This document shows, piece by piece, positions 37,964 through 46,291 of a DNA stretch of 64,000 nucleotides; positions within the stretch are counted from its first letter, which is position 1, and each line of letters opens with the position of its first letter. Made by a program: the position numbers and the translations under genes. The stretch is from assembly GCA_002215645.1 (NCBI GenBank), contig NGFI01000004.1, positions 247,933-311,932 on the forward strand, read 5' to 3'. The notes beneath the pieces were generated by a model. It was not told where the DNA came from and did no database searches. It worked only from the letters and a program-made list of their open reading frames with translations. This DNA is from Gemmatimonadetes bacterium 2013_60CM_65_52 (lineage in GTDB: Bacteria > Gemmatimonadota > Gemmatimonadetes > Gemmatimonadales > Gemmatimonadaceae).

Positions 37964-38571
37964 GCGAACGCACGCTCGCTCGCGCCTATACCGCCCGCGA
38001 GGGCGCTCCCGTCATCCGCGCCGTCGATCGCGAGATCTTCACGCGCCGCTATTTCGGCCACTGCATGCGCTGCGGCTTCTGTGGCGATGCATGCTGCCAG
38101 CACGGCGTGGACGTGTCATTGCCTGAGCGCGATCGCATCCTCGCCCGCGCGGGCGACATCGCGTCGCGCGTCCCGGTCCCTGCGACGCAGTGGTTCGAAA
38201 CCCGCGTCACGCTCGACGCCGAGTTTCCCGGCGGCGCGTCCACGCGCACGCGCGTGGTCGGCGGTGGATGCGTGTTCCTCCAGCACGACGCGCGCGGGTG
38301 CGTGCTCCATGCGCTCGCGCTCGAGACGGACGACGACTATCACCTGCTCAAGCCGATGGTGAGCGCGCTCTTTCCCGTCACGTTCGGCGGCGAGACGCTG
38401 TTCTGCTCCGAGGAGCTCACCGACGGCACGCTCGTCTGCGGCGGCGAGGGGCCCACCGCATACGAGATGGCGCGCGGAGAGCTCGGCTACTACTTCGGCG
38501 CCGAGCTCGTCGCCGAGCTCGACCTCCTCGCGGCCGAGCTCAACCCTCCGGACCGAGCCGCTACGGCGTAG
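37960..38571 (+). CDS. Cys-rich YkgJ-like (zinc/iron-chelating) protein; start codon uncertain
   Basis: Manual translation upstream of the listed ATG gives RRYFGHCMRCGFCGDACCQHGVDVSLPERDRI. The Cys cluster spans the ATG at 38065, so the true start is upstream, possibly CTG 37960 overlapping the previous TGA. Confidence 0.65.
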   Translation: MSERTLARAYTAREGAPVIRAVDREIFTRRYFGHCMRCGFCGDACCQHGVDVSLPERDRILARAGDIASRVPVPATQWFETRVTLDAEFPGGASTRTRVVGGGCVFLQHDARGCVLHALALETDDDYHLLKPMVSALFPVTFGGETLFCSEELTDGTLVCGGEGPTAYEMARGELGYYFGAELVAELDLLAAELNPPDRAATA

Positions 38572-40537
38572 CGCTCCCTCCGCCGGACACGCTCCACGTG
38601 TTGTTCGTCCGATCCACGTCCACCAGGCGCTTGTCCGGATCGAGCTCGATGCGCGTCAGCGTCTTGCCCGTGAAGGAATACTGCCGGACGTAATGCGTGG
38701 TGTTGGTGCTCCACACTTCGGCCGGGTAATCGTAGGTCTCCACTGACCCGTCGCTGAAGGTGAAGCGCGCGTGAATCGGCAGCACGCCGCGCGCACGATT
38801 GCCATACATCACCATTACGTGCTGCGCGCCGTCCGCAGCCTTGGTGGTGATCACGGTGTCGATGGCCTGATCGAAATGCGGATTCTGCTTGAACCATTCG
38901 CGCCAGAAGAAATCGAGGCGCTTGCCGCCGGCGTCTTCCATGGTGCGGTAGAAGTCCGCCGGCGTCGGATGCTTGTACGCCCACCGCTGGATGTACGTGC
39001 GGAATGCGTCGTCGAACGCATCGGGACCCATGATCTCCTGACGGAGGAGCTGAAGGCCCACGCTGGGCTTCACGTACGCGGCGATGCCGAGCAATTGCGG
39101 GTTGATCCGGTCCGGGCCGACGTCGATCGGCTCATCCAGATTGCGCTGCATCACCTGCTCGATGAGCTGTCGTTCCTGGAGCGCGCGCGTCATCTGGTCG
39201 CCGCGCTCCGGATACCGTCGCGCCTCGCTGAACGTGTTGATGAAGGTGTTGAACCCCTCGTCCTGCCACATGTAGACGCGCTCATTGGAGCCCACGAGCA
39301 TCGGGAACCAGTTATGTCCCGCCTCGTGCGTGACGACGTTGTACAGGGCGTACTTGTCGTTGCTCTTCGACTCCATGATGAGCATGGGATACTCCATGCC
39401 ACTGATGGGCCCCTCGACCGCGGACATCTGCGGCCACGGGTACCGGTACCAGCGCTCGGAGTATTCCTGAATGGACATGCGCGTTTGATCGGCGGCATCG
39501 GCCCAGGGATCCACAGCCGACGGACGATAGAACGCCTGCGCCAGAATGCCGCTCCAGGAGCTGGCGTCCCAGATGTAGTCCGGCGACGCGGCCCATGCGA
39601 CGTCGCGCACGTTCTTCGCGGCGAACTTCCACGTGAAAGTGCCGGCCGTCTTCGGACGCGACGCGCCCGAGCGATTCTCGGCTTCAGTGACGATGTGCAC
39701 GGGCGTCCCCGACTTCGCCGCCTGCGCGAGCCTCGCGATCTCTTCCGGCGTCAGGACCTCACGCGCATTGGTGAGTGTCCCCGTACTTGCGACGATGTAG
39801 CCCGCGGGCACCGTGATTTCCACGGTGTAGTCGCCGTAATCGAGATAGAACTCACCCTGGCCGAGGTACGGCTCCGTGTTCCATCCACGCACGTCGTCGT
39901 ACACGTTCACGCGTGGATACCATTGCGCGAGCTCATAGAGCGCACCTTCACGCCCCATGCGGTCCGCCCCGTGCTCCGGAACCACGAAGTGCCACGCGAT
40001 GTCGAACGACGCCGACTTGCCCGGTGCGAGCGGCTCGGCGAGATCGATCTTCATGACCGTCTCGTTCGGGCGACGCTTCACCGCAACGCGCCTGGTGCCC
40101 AGGAGCTGGTCGAATCGCTCGACGACGTCGCCACCCTCGAATCCGCGGGCGCCGAACCGCGAGTCCTGCGGGAAGATGTAGGAGTTGAGCGACTTGTCCC
40201 TGAACGCGTTCTGCTCCATTTGCATCCAGATGAAGCGGAGCGAGTCGGGCGAGTTGTTCGTGTAGCGGAATCGGAGTGATCCGCGGAGCGTCTTCGTCCC
40301 CGTGTCGAGAGACGCCTTGATGTCGTAGTCCGCCCGATTCTGCCAGTATTTCGGGCCCGGCGCGCCGGATGCGGAGCGATATACGTTCGGCGCCGCCAGC
40401 TCGAGCGGCGCGAAGATCGAGGTGTCGCCAACGCCGGTGGCGTCGAAGCGGGGGCGCGGCACGGGCTGCGGCGCCTGTGCATGAAGGGGCGCGGCGAGAA
40501 AGGCCGCGCCGACGAAAGCCAGACAGCGGATGCGCAT
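38561..40537 (-). CDS. M1 family metallopeptidase (aminopeptidase N-like), secreted
   Basis: Signal peptide; VVTHEAGHNWFPMLVGSNERVYMWQDEGFNTF (HExxH + E), GMEYPMLIM in the GxMEN-like position. Confidence 0.9.
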   Translation of the reverse strand: MRIRCLAFVGAAFLAAPLHAQAPQPVPRPRFDATGVGDTSIFAPLELAAPNVYRSASGAPGPKYWQNRADYDIKASLDTGTKTLRGSLRFRYTNNSPDSLRFIWMQMEQNAFRDKSLNSYIFPQDSRFGARGFEGGDVVERFDQLLGTRRVAVKRRPNETVMKIDLAEPLAPGKSASFDIAWHFVVPEHGADRMGREGALYELAQWYPRVNVYDDVRGWNTEPYLGQGEFYLDYGDYTVEITVPAGYIVASTGTLTNAREVLTPEEIARLAQAAKSGTPVHIVTEAENRSGASRPKTAGTFTWKFAAKNVRDVAWAASPDYIWDASSWSGILAQAFYRPSAVDPWADAADQTRMSIQEYSERWYRYPWPQMSAVEGPISGMEYPMLIMESKSNDKYALYNVVTHEAGHNWFPMLVGSNERVYMWQDEGFNTFINTFSEARRYPERGDQMTRALQERQLIEQVMQRNLDEPIDVGPDRINPQLLGIAAYVKPSVGLQLLRQEIMGPDAFDDAFRTYIQRWAYKHPTPADFYRTMEDAGGKRLDFFWREWFKQNPHFDQAIDTVITTKAADGAQHVMVMYGNRARGVLPIHARFTFSDGSVETYDYPAEVWSTNTTHYVRQYSFTGKTLTRIELDPDKRLVDVDRTNNTWSVSGGGSATP

Positions 40538-40630
40538 TACGATCGAGTCCGGGTAAAATGGCTGGGAGAAATGTACTACCCCGGCCGCGAGGGTAATGCC
40601 GGGCTCCTCAGCCCCGTGAAACTCGGAGGC

Positions 40631-41446
40631 TCACCTGCGCGAAAGGGTCACCGAGCCGTTGGTGGTCGTCGCCCGCAGAGTCGCGCCGCCTCCATTGAGT
40701 GGCAGCGTGAGATGCCGGCCAATGCGTCCCTGCAGGGTGACCGGGAAGTCGGTGCTCAGGCGCCCATTCACGGTCTCGGTCTCGATGACGGCGGCGTAGT
40801 CGGCAGGGATGCCGAGCTGCACCGATCCGTTCTGCGTTACGGCGTCGAGTCCGCGGCCATCCCACTTGGTGCCGGCAAGGCGCACCCTGACCGAGCCGTT
40901 CTGCGTGTGTGCGCGCACGTCCCCGCCGACGTCCACGAGGTTCACGGAGCCGTTCGTCGTCCGCAGCTCCATGCGCCCGGTCACGCCGTTGACGCCGAGC
41001 GATCCGTTGTGTGCTTCGAGATCCAGATCGAACCGGCGGGGGACGCGGAGCACGTAGCTCACGTACCAGTGCTCCCGGCGCCATTCGTGCGGCCCCTCCG
41101 AGAAGATCCGCCGGCCATCCGTGTTGATGCGGACATCCTTCAGCACGGCGCGCGCGGCGTCGTCGTCGTCCGCATTGGCCTGAATATGCGCCGTGACGTT
41201 CACGGAGTCTCCGTCCCAGGCGACCACCCGGACGGATCCGTTCTCGCGCGAATCCACTTCGATGGCTCGCCCACTGAGCTTCAACGGGACGACGCGCACC
41301 TCGCAGGCGCGCCCCCGGTCGTCGTTCCAACCACCGTTGCGGCAGTCGGCGAGCCAGCGCTCGTCGTCCGTCTCGGGGGACTGGGCGTTCAGGCGCCCCG
41401 CAATGGGCGTCGCAAGCAGGGCGGCAGCGAGAATGAGGCGGCGCAT
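40631..41446 (-). CDS. DUF4097-like beta-strand repeat protein, exported
   Basis: MRRLILAAALLATPIAG leader; repeated 'NGSV' beta units (AHNGSLGVNGVTGRMELRTTNGSVNLVDVGGDVRAHTQNGSVRVRL...VTQNGSVQL). Confidence 0.75.
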   Translation of the reverse strand: MRRLILAAALLATPIAGRLNAQSPETDDERWLADCRNGGWNDDRGRACEVRVVPLKLSGRAIEVDSRENGSVRVVAWDGDSVNVTAHIQANADDDDAARAVLKDVRINTDGRRIFSEGPHEWRREHWYVSYVLRVPRRFDLDLEAHNGSLGVNGVTGRMELRTTNGSVNLVDVGGDVRAHTQNGSVRVRLAGTKWDGRGLDAVTQNGSVQLGIPADYAAVIETETVNGRLSTDFPVTLQGRIGRHLTLPLNGGGATLRATTTNGSVTLSRR

Positions 41447-41537
41447 GGACGGGCTCCGGTCAGTGGGAGGATGCACTGCTCAGACATCGCCATCGTCTAC
41501 ATGGTTGGACCCGCCAGGCTCGAGGGCGTCCGGCTCC

Positions 41538-42704
41538 TCACCGCAACATCGCCTTCGCGATGGTGTTCAGCTGCATGTTGCTGGTTCCTTCGTAGATCGT
41601 GCCGATCTTGGCATCGCGATAGAACTTTTCCGCCGGATAGTCGGTGGTATACCCATATCCCCCGAACAGCTCCAGGGACAACGACGTGACCCGCTCCGCG
41701 ACCTGGCTCGAGAACAGCTTGGCCATCGCTCCTTCCATCGCGATGTCGGCGCCGGCGTCCTTCAGCCTCGCCGCATTGTAGACCATCAGGCGTGCCGCCT
41801 CGGTTTCGGTCCTGGCCTGCGCGAGCTGGAACTGGATTCCCTGGAATTCCGAGAGCGATTTGCCGAACTGGTGCCGCTCCTTCACGTAAGCGGTCGCGGC
41901 GGCGAGCGCGCCCTGGCTCACGCCGATCATCTGCGCGCCGATGCCGATCCGTCCCTCGTTCAGCGTCTCGATCGCCACCTTGTAGCCCTGTCCCACGGGG
42001 CCGAGCACGTTCTCCTCGGGGACTTCCACGCCGTCGAGAATGAGCTCGGTCGTGCTCGAGGCACGGATGCCGAGCTTGTCCTCCTTCTTGCCGACGGAAA
42101 ATCCCTCGAGCTCCCGTTCGACGACGAATGCGGTAATGCCCTTGTAGCCGGCCGCGGGATTCGTGTTCGCGAACACGACGAAGATGCCGGCCTCGGCACC
42201 GTTGGTGATCCACATCTTGCGGCCGGTGAGCACCCACGTGTCGCCGCGCTTCTCCGCGCGGGTCGCCATGCCGAACGCATCGGAGCCGGAGCCGGGCTCG
42301 CTCAACGCATATGCGCCAAGCGTGTCGGTCGTGAGGCGCGGCAGGTACTTCGCCTTGAGCGCATCGCTGCCATACCGGCTGATCGGATAGTTGACCAGCG
42401 TGTTCTGGACGTCCACCACGATGGCGGCCGCCGCGTCGACCTTGCTGATCTCCTCCACGGCAATGGCCACCATGGTCAGCGAGCCTGCGGCGCCACCGTA
42501 CTGCTCGGGCACTTCGATGCCCATGAGGCCCAGCCCGAAGTACTGCGTGATGAGCTCGGGATCGAGCTTTCCCGCACGCTCCATCTTCGCCACGCGCGGC
42601 TTCACCTCCTCGGAGGCGAAGGCGGCGACCGCGTCGCGGAATTGCTCCTCATCGTCGGAGAGTTGCGTGAGGGGCGGGCGCTGAGGCGTGGTATCAATCG
42701 TCAT
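41538..42704 (-). CDS. Acyl-CoA dehydrogenase
   Basis: YALSEPGSGSDAFGMATRAEKRGDTWVLTGRKMWITNGAEAGIFVVFA; LSLELFGGYGYTTDYPAEKFYRDAKIGTIYEGTSNMQLNTIAK. Confidence 0.95.
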   Translation of the reverse strand: MTIDTTPQRPPLTQLSDDEEQFRDAVAAFASEEVKPRVAKMERAGKLDPELITQYFGLGLMGIEVPEQYGGAAGSLTMVAIAVEEISKVDAAAAIVVDVQNTLVNYPISRYGSDALKAKYLPRLTTDTLGAYALSEPGSGSDAFGMATRAEKRGDTWVLTGRKMWITNGAEAGIFVVFANTNPAAGYKGITAFVVERELEGFSVGKKEDKLGIRASSTTELILDGVEVPEENVLGPVGQGYKVAIETLNEGRIGIGAQMIGVSQGALAAATAYVKERHQFGKSLSEFQGIQFQLAQARTETEAARLMVYNAARLKDAGADIAMEGAMAKLFSSQVAERVTSLSLELFGGYGYTTDYPAEKFYRDAKIGTIYEGTSNMQLNTIAKAMLR

Positions 42705-43213
42705 TCCGAGCGTGCGAACGAGGTCGTGGTAGTCGCGTCCGCGTCGGCGCGCGCGGATAAGGGCTGGCAGCGGCACGCGTCTCCGCACGCCATGCCGTTC
42801 TGCGACGAGTGCCAGCATCGCGTGGCCTCGGCGTCCGAGAGATGATGCACGACGGGCATGCCGGCGCGCTTCAGGATCAGCTCGCCGAGCATCTCGTGCA
42901 CACCGAAAGCGTCCGTCACGCGAACGGCGACATCGGGGTACTCAGCGGCCGCCGCAGCCACCATGCGCGGGATGTCGCCCGTGGAGTGCTTTCCAGGGGA
43001 CAACATATAGGGGAACGCAATCAGCTCCGTCGCGCCGGCCTCGACACAACTGCGCACTCCCGCCGCGATGGACGGCTCGGCCAGCTCCATGTGTGCGTAA
43101 CGCACCACCACCGAGCTGCCGGCCATGGCCTGGACCAGGTTCGCCATGCAGTCCATCATCTCGTTCGCGGCGTCGCGCCGCGAGCCATGGTCGATCAGCA
43201 GTATTGCCCTCAC
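42701..43213 (-). CDS. CbiX/SirB N-terminal domain protein (sirohydrochlorin chelatase-like) with Cys-rich tail
   Basis: AILLIDHGSRRDAANEMM...IAFPYMLSPGKHSTGDIPRMV...DAFGVHEMLGELILKR; tail CWHSSQNGMACGDACRC. Confidence 0.8.
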   Translation of the reverse strand: MRAILLIDHGSRRDAANEMMDCMANLVQAMAGSSVVVRYAHMELAEPSIAAGVRSCVEAGATELIAFPYMLSPGKHSTGDIPRMVAAAAAEYPDVAVRVTDAFGVHEMLGELILKRAGMPVVHHLSDAEATRCWHSSQNGMACGDACRCQPLSARADADATTTTSFARSE

Positions 43214-43288
43214 CCAACCGCTCCCTTGCTCGGACCGTGAATCCTCGAAAGCTACCAGCGGGACGGGAGCCGGGCAGGGCCGCGTAGC

Positions 43289-44080
43289 TCAGGACGTGGG
43301 AAGGAGCCCCACTCGGCGGCCGAGTATCAACTTCACGATGCGCTTCTCGTTCAGTGCTCCGGATCCGAAGCCGACCCCCGCATTGAACTCCCATTCCGGC
43401 CCGAGATCGAGGTTCACCACGGCGAAGAGTTGATGCGTTCGCTCGTTCGGTGGCGACAGTGCGGTGATTGGCCCCCAGCCGCCATAGTACTCGACTCCCA
43501 CGTTCACCACCGACGACAAGTCGCGATTCAGCGCGACGTTGGGCGAGAAGTCGAATCCGTTCGCGGCGTTGACACCGCGGAGCGACTTGCCGAGCACCGG
43601 ATTGAGCGAGGCGTACCAGGCGCCGAGGCGCTTGTCCACGATCGGGCGGATCTCGACGCTCCAGGTGTCTTCCGAGAAATCGCGGCCCTGATAGCCGAAC
43701 TCCATGGACAGGCTCGCGCCGACGGGCCAGTCCCACCACTCGGGCGCGCGCACTCGCGGCCGCACGTGACTGCCGACGAAGCGCCACGATTGTCCGGGAG
43801 CGGCGCTGGTGAATCCGTACACGCCCACCTCGAACCAGGGGTTGAATCCACGCGTGATCTCGACTGTCTCGTGCAGTTGATGGTGCGTGGGAAGCACTCC
43901 GGCCTCGAGCACTCTGCGTCCCCGCGGCGTGTAGTTGCTGTGCAGCTCGAACATGGTGACGCCGACCGGCATGGTCTCCGCGCCGTACACCTGGATCTCG
44001 TAGTTCTCCTGCGCGCCGACGCGTGCCAAGGCCGCCACAAGAAGGGCGACGAGAGTCGCCGGAAGGATTGACGGCTTCAT
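43289..44080 (-). CDS. Putative outer-membrane protein
   Basis: Signal-like N-terminus MKPSILPATLVALLVAALARVGAQ; alternating beta-strand pattern ending in GVGFGSGALNEKRIVKLILGRRVG. Confidence 0.6.
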   Translation of the reverse strand: MKPSILPATLVALLVAALARVGAQENYEIQVYGAETMPVGVTMFELHSNYTPRGRRVLEAGVLPTHHQLHETVEITRGFNPWFEVGVYGFTSAAPGQSWRFVGSHVRPRVRAPEWWDWPVGASLSMEFGYQGRDFSEDTWSVEIRPIVDKRLGAWYASLNPVLGKSLRGVNAANGFDFSPNVALNRDLSSVVNVGVEYYGGWGPITALSPPNERTHQLFAVVNLDLGPEWEFNAGVGFGSGALNEKRIVKLILGRRVGLLPTS

Positions 44081-44093
44081 GGGGATCGTCCGG

Positions 44094-44333
44094 TCAGATG
44101 AGCGCAGTTGCCACTTTGAGCAACCCCTCGAGCTCCCGATCGCTCAGCGTTCTCCAGTTGGACGGACAGGGAAAGATCCGCCGCCGGCCGAGGACCGAAT
44201 CGAACAGCAGAGCAGGATTCTCGGCCTGGGGTGGATACTCCCAGTCGAGAGCCCAGGCGATGGTCCATTGCGATTCGTCGTAGACCTCCCATTCGATCCC
44301 GGTCGAGTCGACGAAGAGGCGACCGTTTTCCAT
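44094..44333 (-). CDS. Hypothetical protein, 79 aa
   Basis: MENGRLFVDSTGIEWEVYDESQWTIAWALDWEYPPQAENPALLFDSVLGRRRIFPCPSNWRTLSDRELEGLL; complete ORF in operon orientation. Confidence 0.6.
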   Translation of the reverse strand: MENGRLFVDSTGIEWEVYDESQWTIAWALDWEYPPQAENPALLFDSVLGRRRIFPCPSNWRTLSDRELEGLLKVATALI

Positions 44334-44392
44334 CTGTCCTCCCCGTCCCGAACCGGCTGCGCGTACGGCTGAGCGGTACCGTACCCCTTTGC

Positions 44393-46291
44393 CTATGACG
44401 CGCCTGGCCCGGGCAACGTATCACCGAACACCTCGATGGCCAGCTCGACCTTCCCAAAGGGAGCGGAGACCTGGACGCCCTGCACGGCGTCCCGGACGCG
44501 CACCAGCATCTCGCGGGCAATGGCGATTCCCTCCGCTACGCCGTGCTCCTTCGACTTGTCGCTCGCCCGCCGCATGCGCGCGATGACCTCCGCCGGCACG
44601 CTCACGCCGGGCACCTCGTTCGCGAGAAACTCGGCATTGCGAAGACTGACCAGCGGCCAGATGCCGGCGACGATGGGAATGTGCCCGCCCTTCGTGCGCT
44701 CGAGAAACCGCTCGAGCTGATCCGCGTCGAACACGGGTTGCGTCACCGCAAACTCGGCGCCCGCCTCCACCTTCCAGGCAAAGCGCTTGAGCTCGTGCTC
44801 CATGTCGATCGAGGCGGGATTCACGCCGACGCCGATGACGAACCGGGTTCCCGTGCCGATGGAGTTGTCGCCCGGATCGCGGCCGCGATTGAGGTTGCGC
44901 ACCAGGTTCGTGAGGCCGATCGCGTCGATGTCGAACACCGCGGTGGCGCTCGGGTAGGGACCCATCTTCGGTGGGTCGCCCGTGATGAGCAGCAAGTTGC
45001 GAAGGCCAACGGCCGACGCGCCCAACAGGTCGCTCAGCATGCCGAGCAGGTTGCGGTCGCGGCAGGCGTAGTGCGTGACCGTCTCGATGCCGACCTGCTG
45101 CTCGATGAGCAACGACGTCAACAGCGCGCCCATGCGGCTCTGCGCGCGCGGACCATCGGGCACGTTCACCGCGTCCACGCCTGCCGTCTTGAGGCGCGCC
45201 ACGTCGGCGAGCATGCGCGAAGCATCCACGCCCCGCGGAGGCACGATCTCGACGGAGGTGACGAACTGGCCCGTGGCGATCTTCGCCCCCCACTTTGACC
45301 GTTCGGCGAGGGGAGCGACCGGTGAATCCGGGACGCGGTGACTGTCCGTCGCGGCTGCGCCGGCCGTGGCGCGCGCGACGTCACCGGTGCGAGCGAAGCG
45401 CGGGCTGAGCGGCCGGAGCCCCGAGCACATCGCTTCGATGTGCTCCGGCGTGGTTCCGCAGCATCCGCCGACAACCTTGGCGCCGGCGTGCACGAGGTGC
45501 CGCGCGTACTCCGCCATGTACTCCGGGCTGGCCATGTACATGCTCCGGCCACCTACGTCTCGCGGCATGCCCGCGTTGGGCTGCGCCGACAGCTTTTTGC
45601 GCGTCACCGGTGCCATCTTCTCGATGGCCTCGAGAATCGCCTGTGGGCCCACGGAGCAGTTGAGACCGACGATGTCGGCGCCTGCTCGATCCAGTGCGAG
45701 CGCCACGTCCTCGGGCGTCGCGCCATACGGCGTGCGTCCATCCACGCCGATCGTCATCTGCGCGATCACGGGCATCGACGGATCGACTGCGCGCGCCGCG
45801 GCGATGCCCTGCGTGATCTCGTGCAAGTCGCCGAACGTCTCGAGAATGAAGAGATCGCTGCCGCCGGATTTCAGCCCCTCCATTTGCTCGCGAAAGATGG
45901 CCAGCGCCTCCTCCGCCGACGTGGGCCCGAACGGTTCCAGCCGGACACCGAGTGGTCCGACGGCGCCGGCTACGAGCACGTCGTGGCCCTCGTCCGCCGC
46001 CTCGCGAGCCACTTCGGCCGCTCGGCGATTCAGCTCGGCGGTTTGCGCGGCCAGCCCGAATTGCGCCAGCTTCAGACGATTCGCGCCGAAGCTGTTCGTC
46101 TCGAGGATCTCCGCGCCGGCCTTCACGTACGCGCGATGCACGTCGCGGACGAGATCGGGCGCACGGACGTTGAGCTCGTCGTAACACTGATTGATGAACA
46201 CGCCGCGTGAGTACAGCATCGTGCCCATCGCGCCGTCGAAGAGGACCACCGCGTCGGGATCGAGGAGCCGCTTGACGGCGGCGCTGCTCAT
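44393..46291 (-). CDS. Bifunctional homocysteine S-methyltransferase/5,10-methylenetetrahydrofolate reductase (YitJ-like)
   Basis: LLDPDAVVLFDGAMGTMLYSRG, VGGCCGTTPEHIEAM (Hcy methyltransferase) then VTHYACRDRNLLGMLSDLLGASAVGLRNLLLITGDPPKMG (MTHFR). Start overlaps metH stop (ATGA). Confidence 0.92.
   Translation of the reverse strand: MSSAAVKRLLDPDAVVLFDGAMGTMLYSRGVFINQCYDELNVRAPDLVRDVHRAYVKAGAEILETNSFGANRLKLAQFGLAAQTAELNRRAAEVAREAADEGHDVLVAGAVGPLGVRLEPFGPTSAEEALAIFREQMEGLKSGGSDLFILETFGDLHEITQGIAAARAVDPSMPVIAQMTIGVDGRTPYGATPEDVALALDRAGADIVGLNCSVGPQAILEAIEKMAPVTRKKLSAQPNAGMPRDVGGRSMYMASPEYMAEYARHLVHAGAKVVGGCCGTTPEHIEAMCSGLRPLSPRFARTGDVARATAGAAATDSHRVPDSPVAPLAERSKWGAKIATGQFVTSVEIVPPRGVDASRMLADVARLKTAGVDAVNVPDGPRAQSRMGALLTSLLIEQQVGIETVTHYACRDRNLLGMLSDLLGASAVGLRNLLLITGDPPKMGPYPSATAVFDIDAIGLTNLVRNLNRGRDPGDNSIGTGTRFVIGVGVNPASIDMEHELKRFAWKVEAGAEFAVTQPVFDADQLERFLERTKGGHIPIVAGIWPLVSLRNAEFLANEVPGVSVPAEVIARMRRASDKSKEHGVAEGIAIAREMLVRVRDAVQGVQVSAPFGKVELAIEVFGDTLPGPGAS

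Noticed and set aside
38771-40279. 502-aa plus-strand ORF
   Set aside because: Antisense to the M1 aminopeptidase gene, which has clear catalytic motifs.
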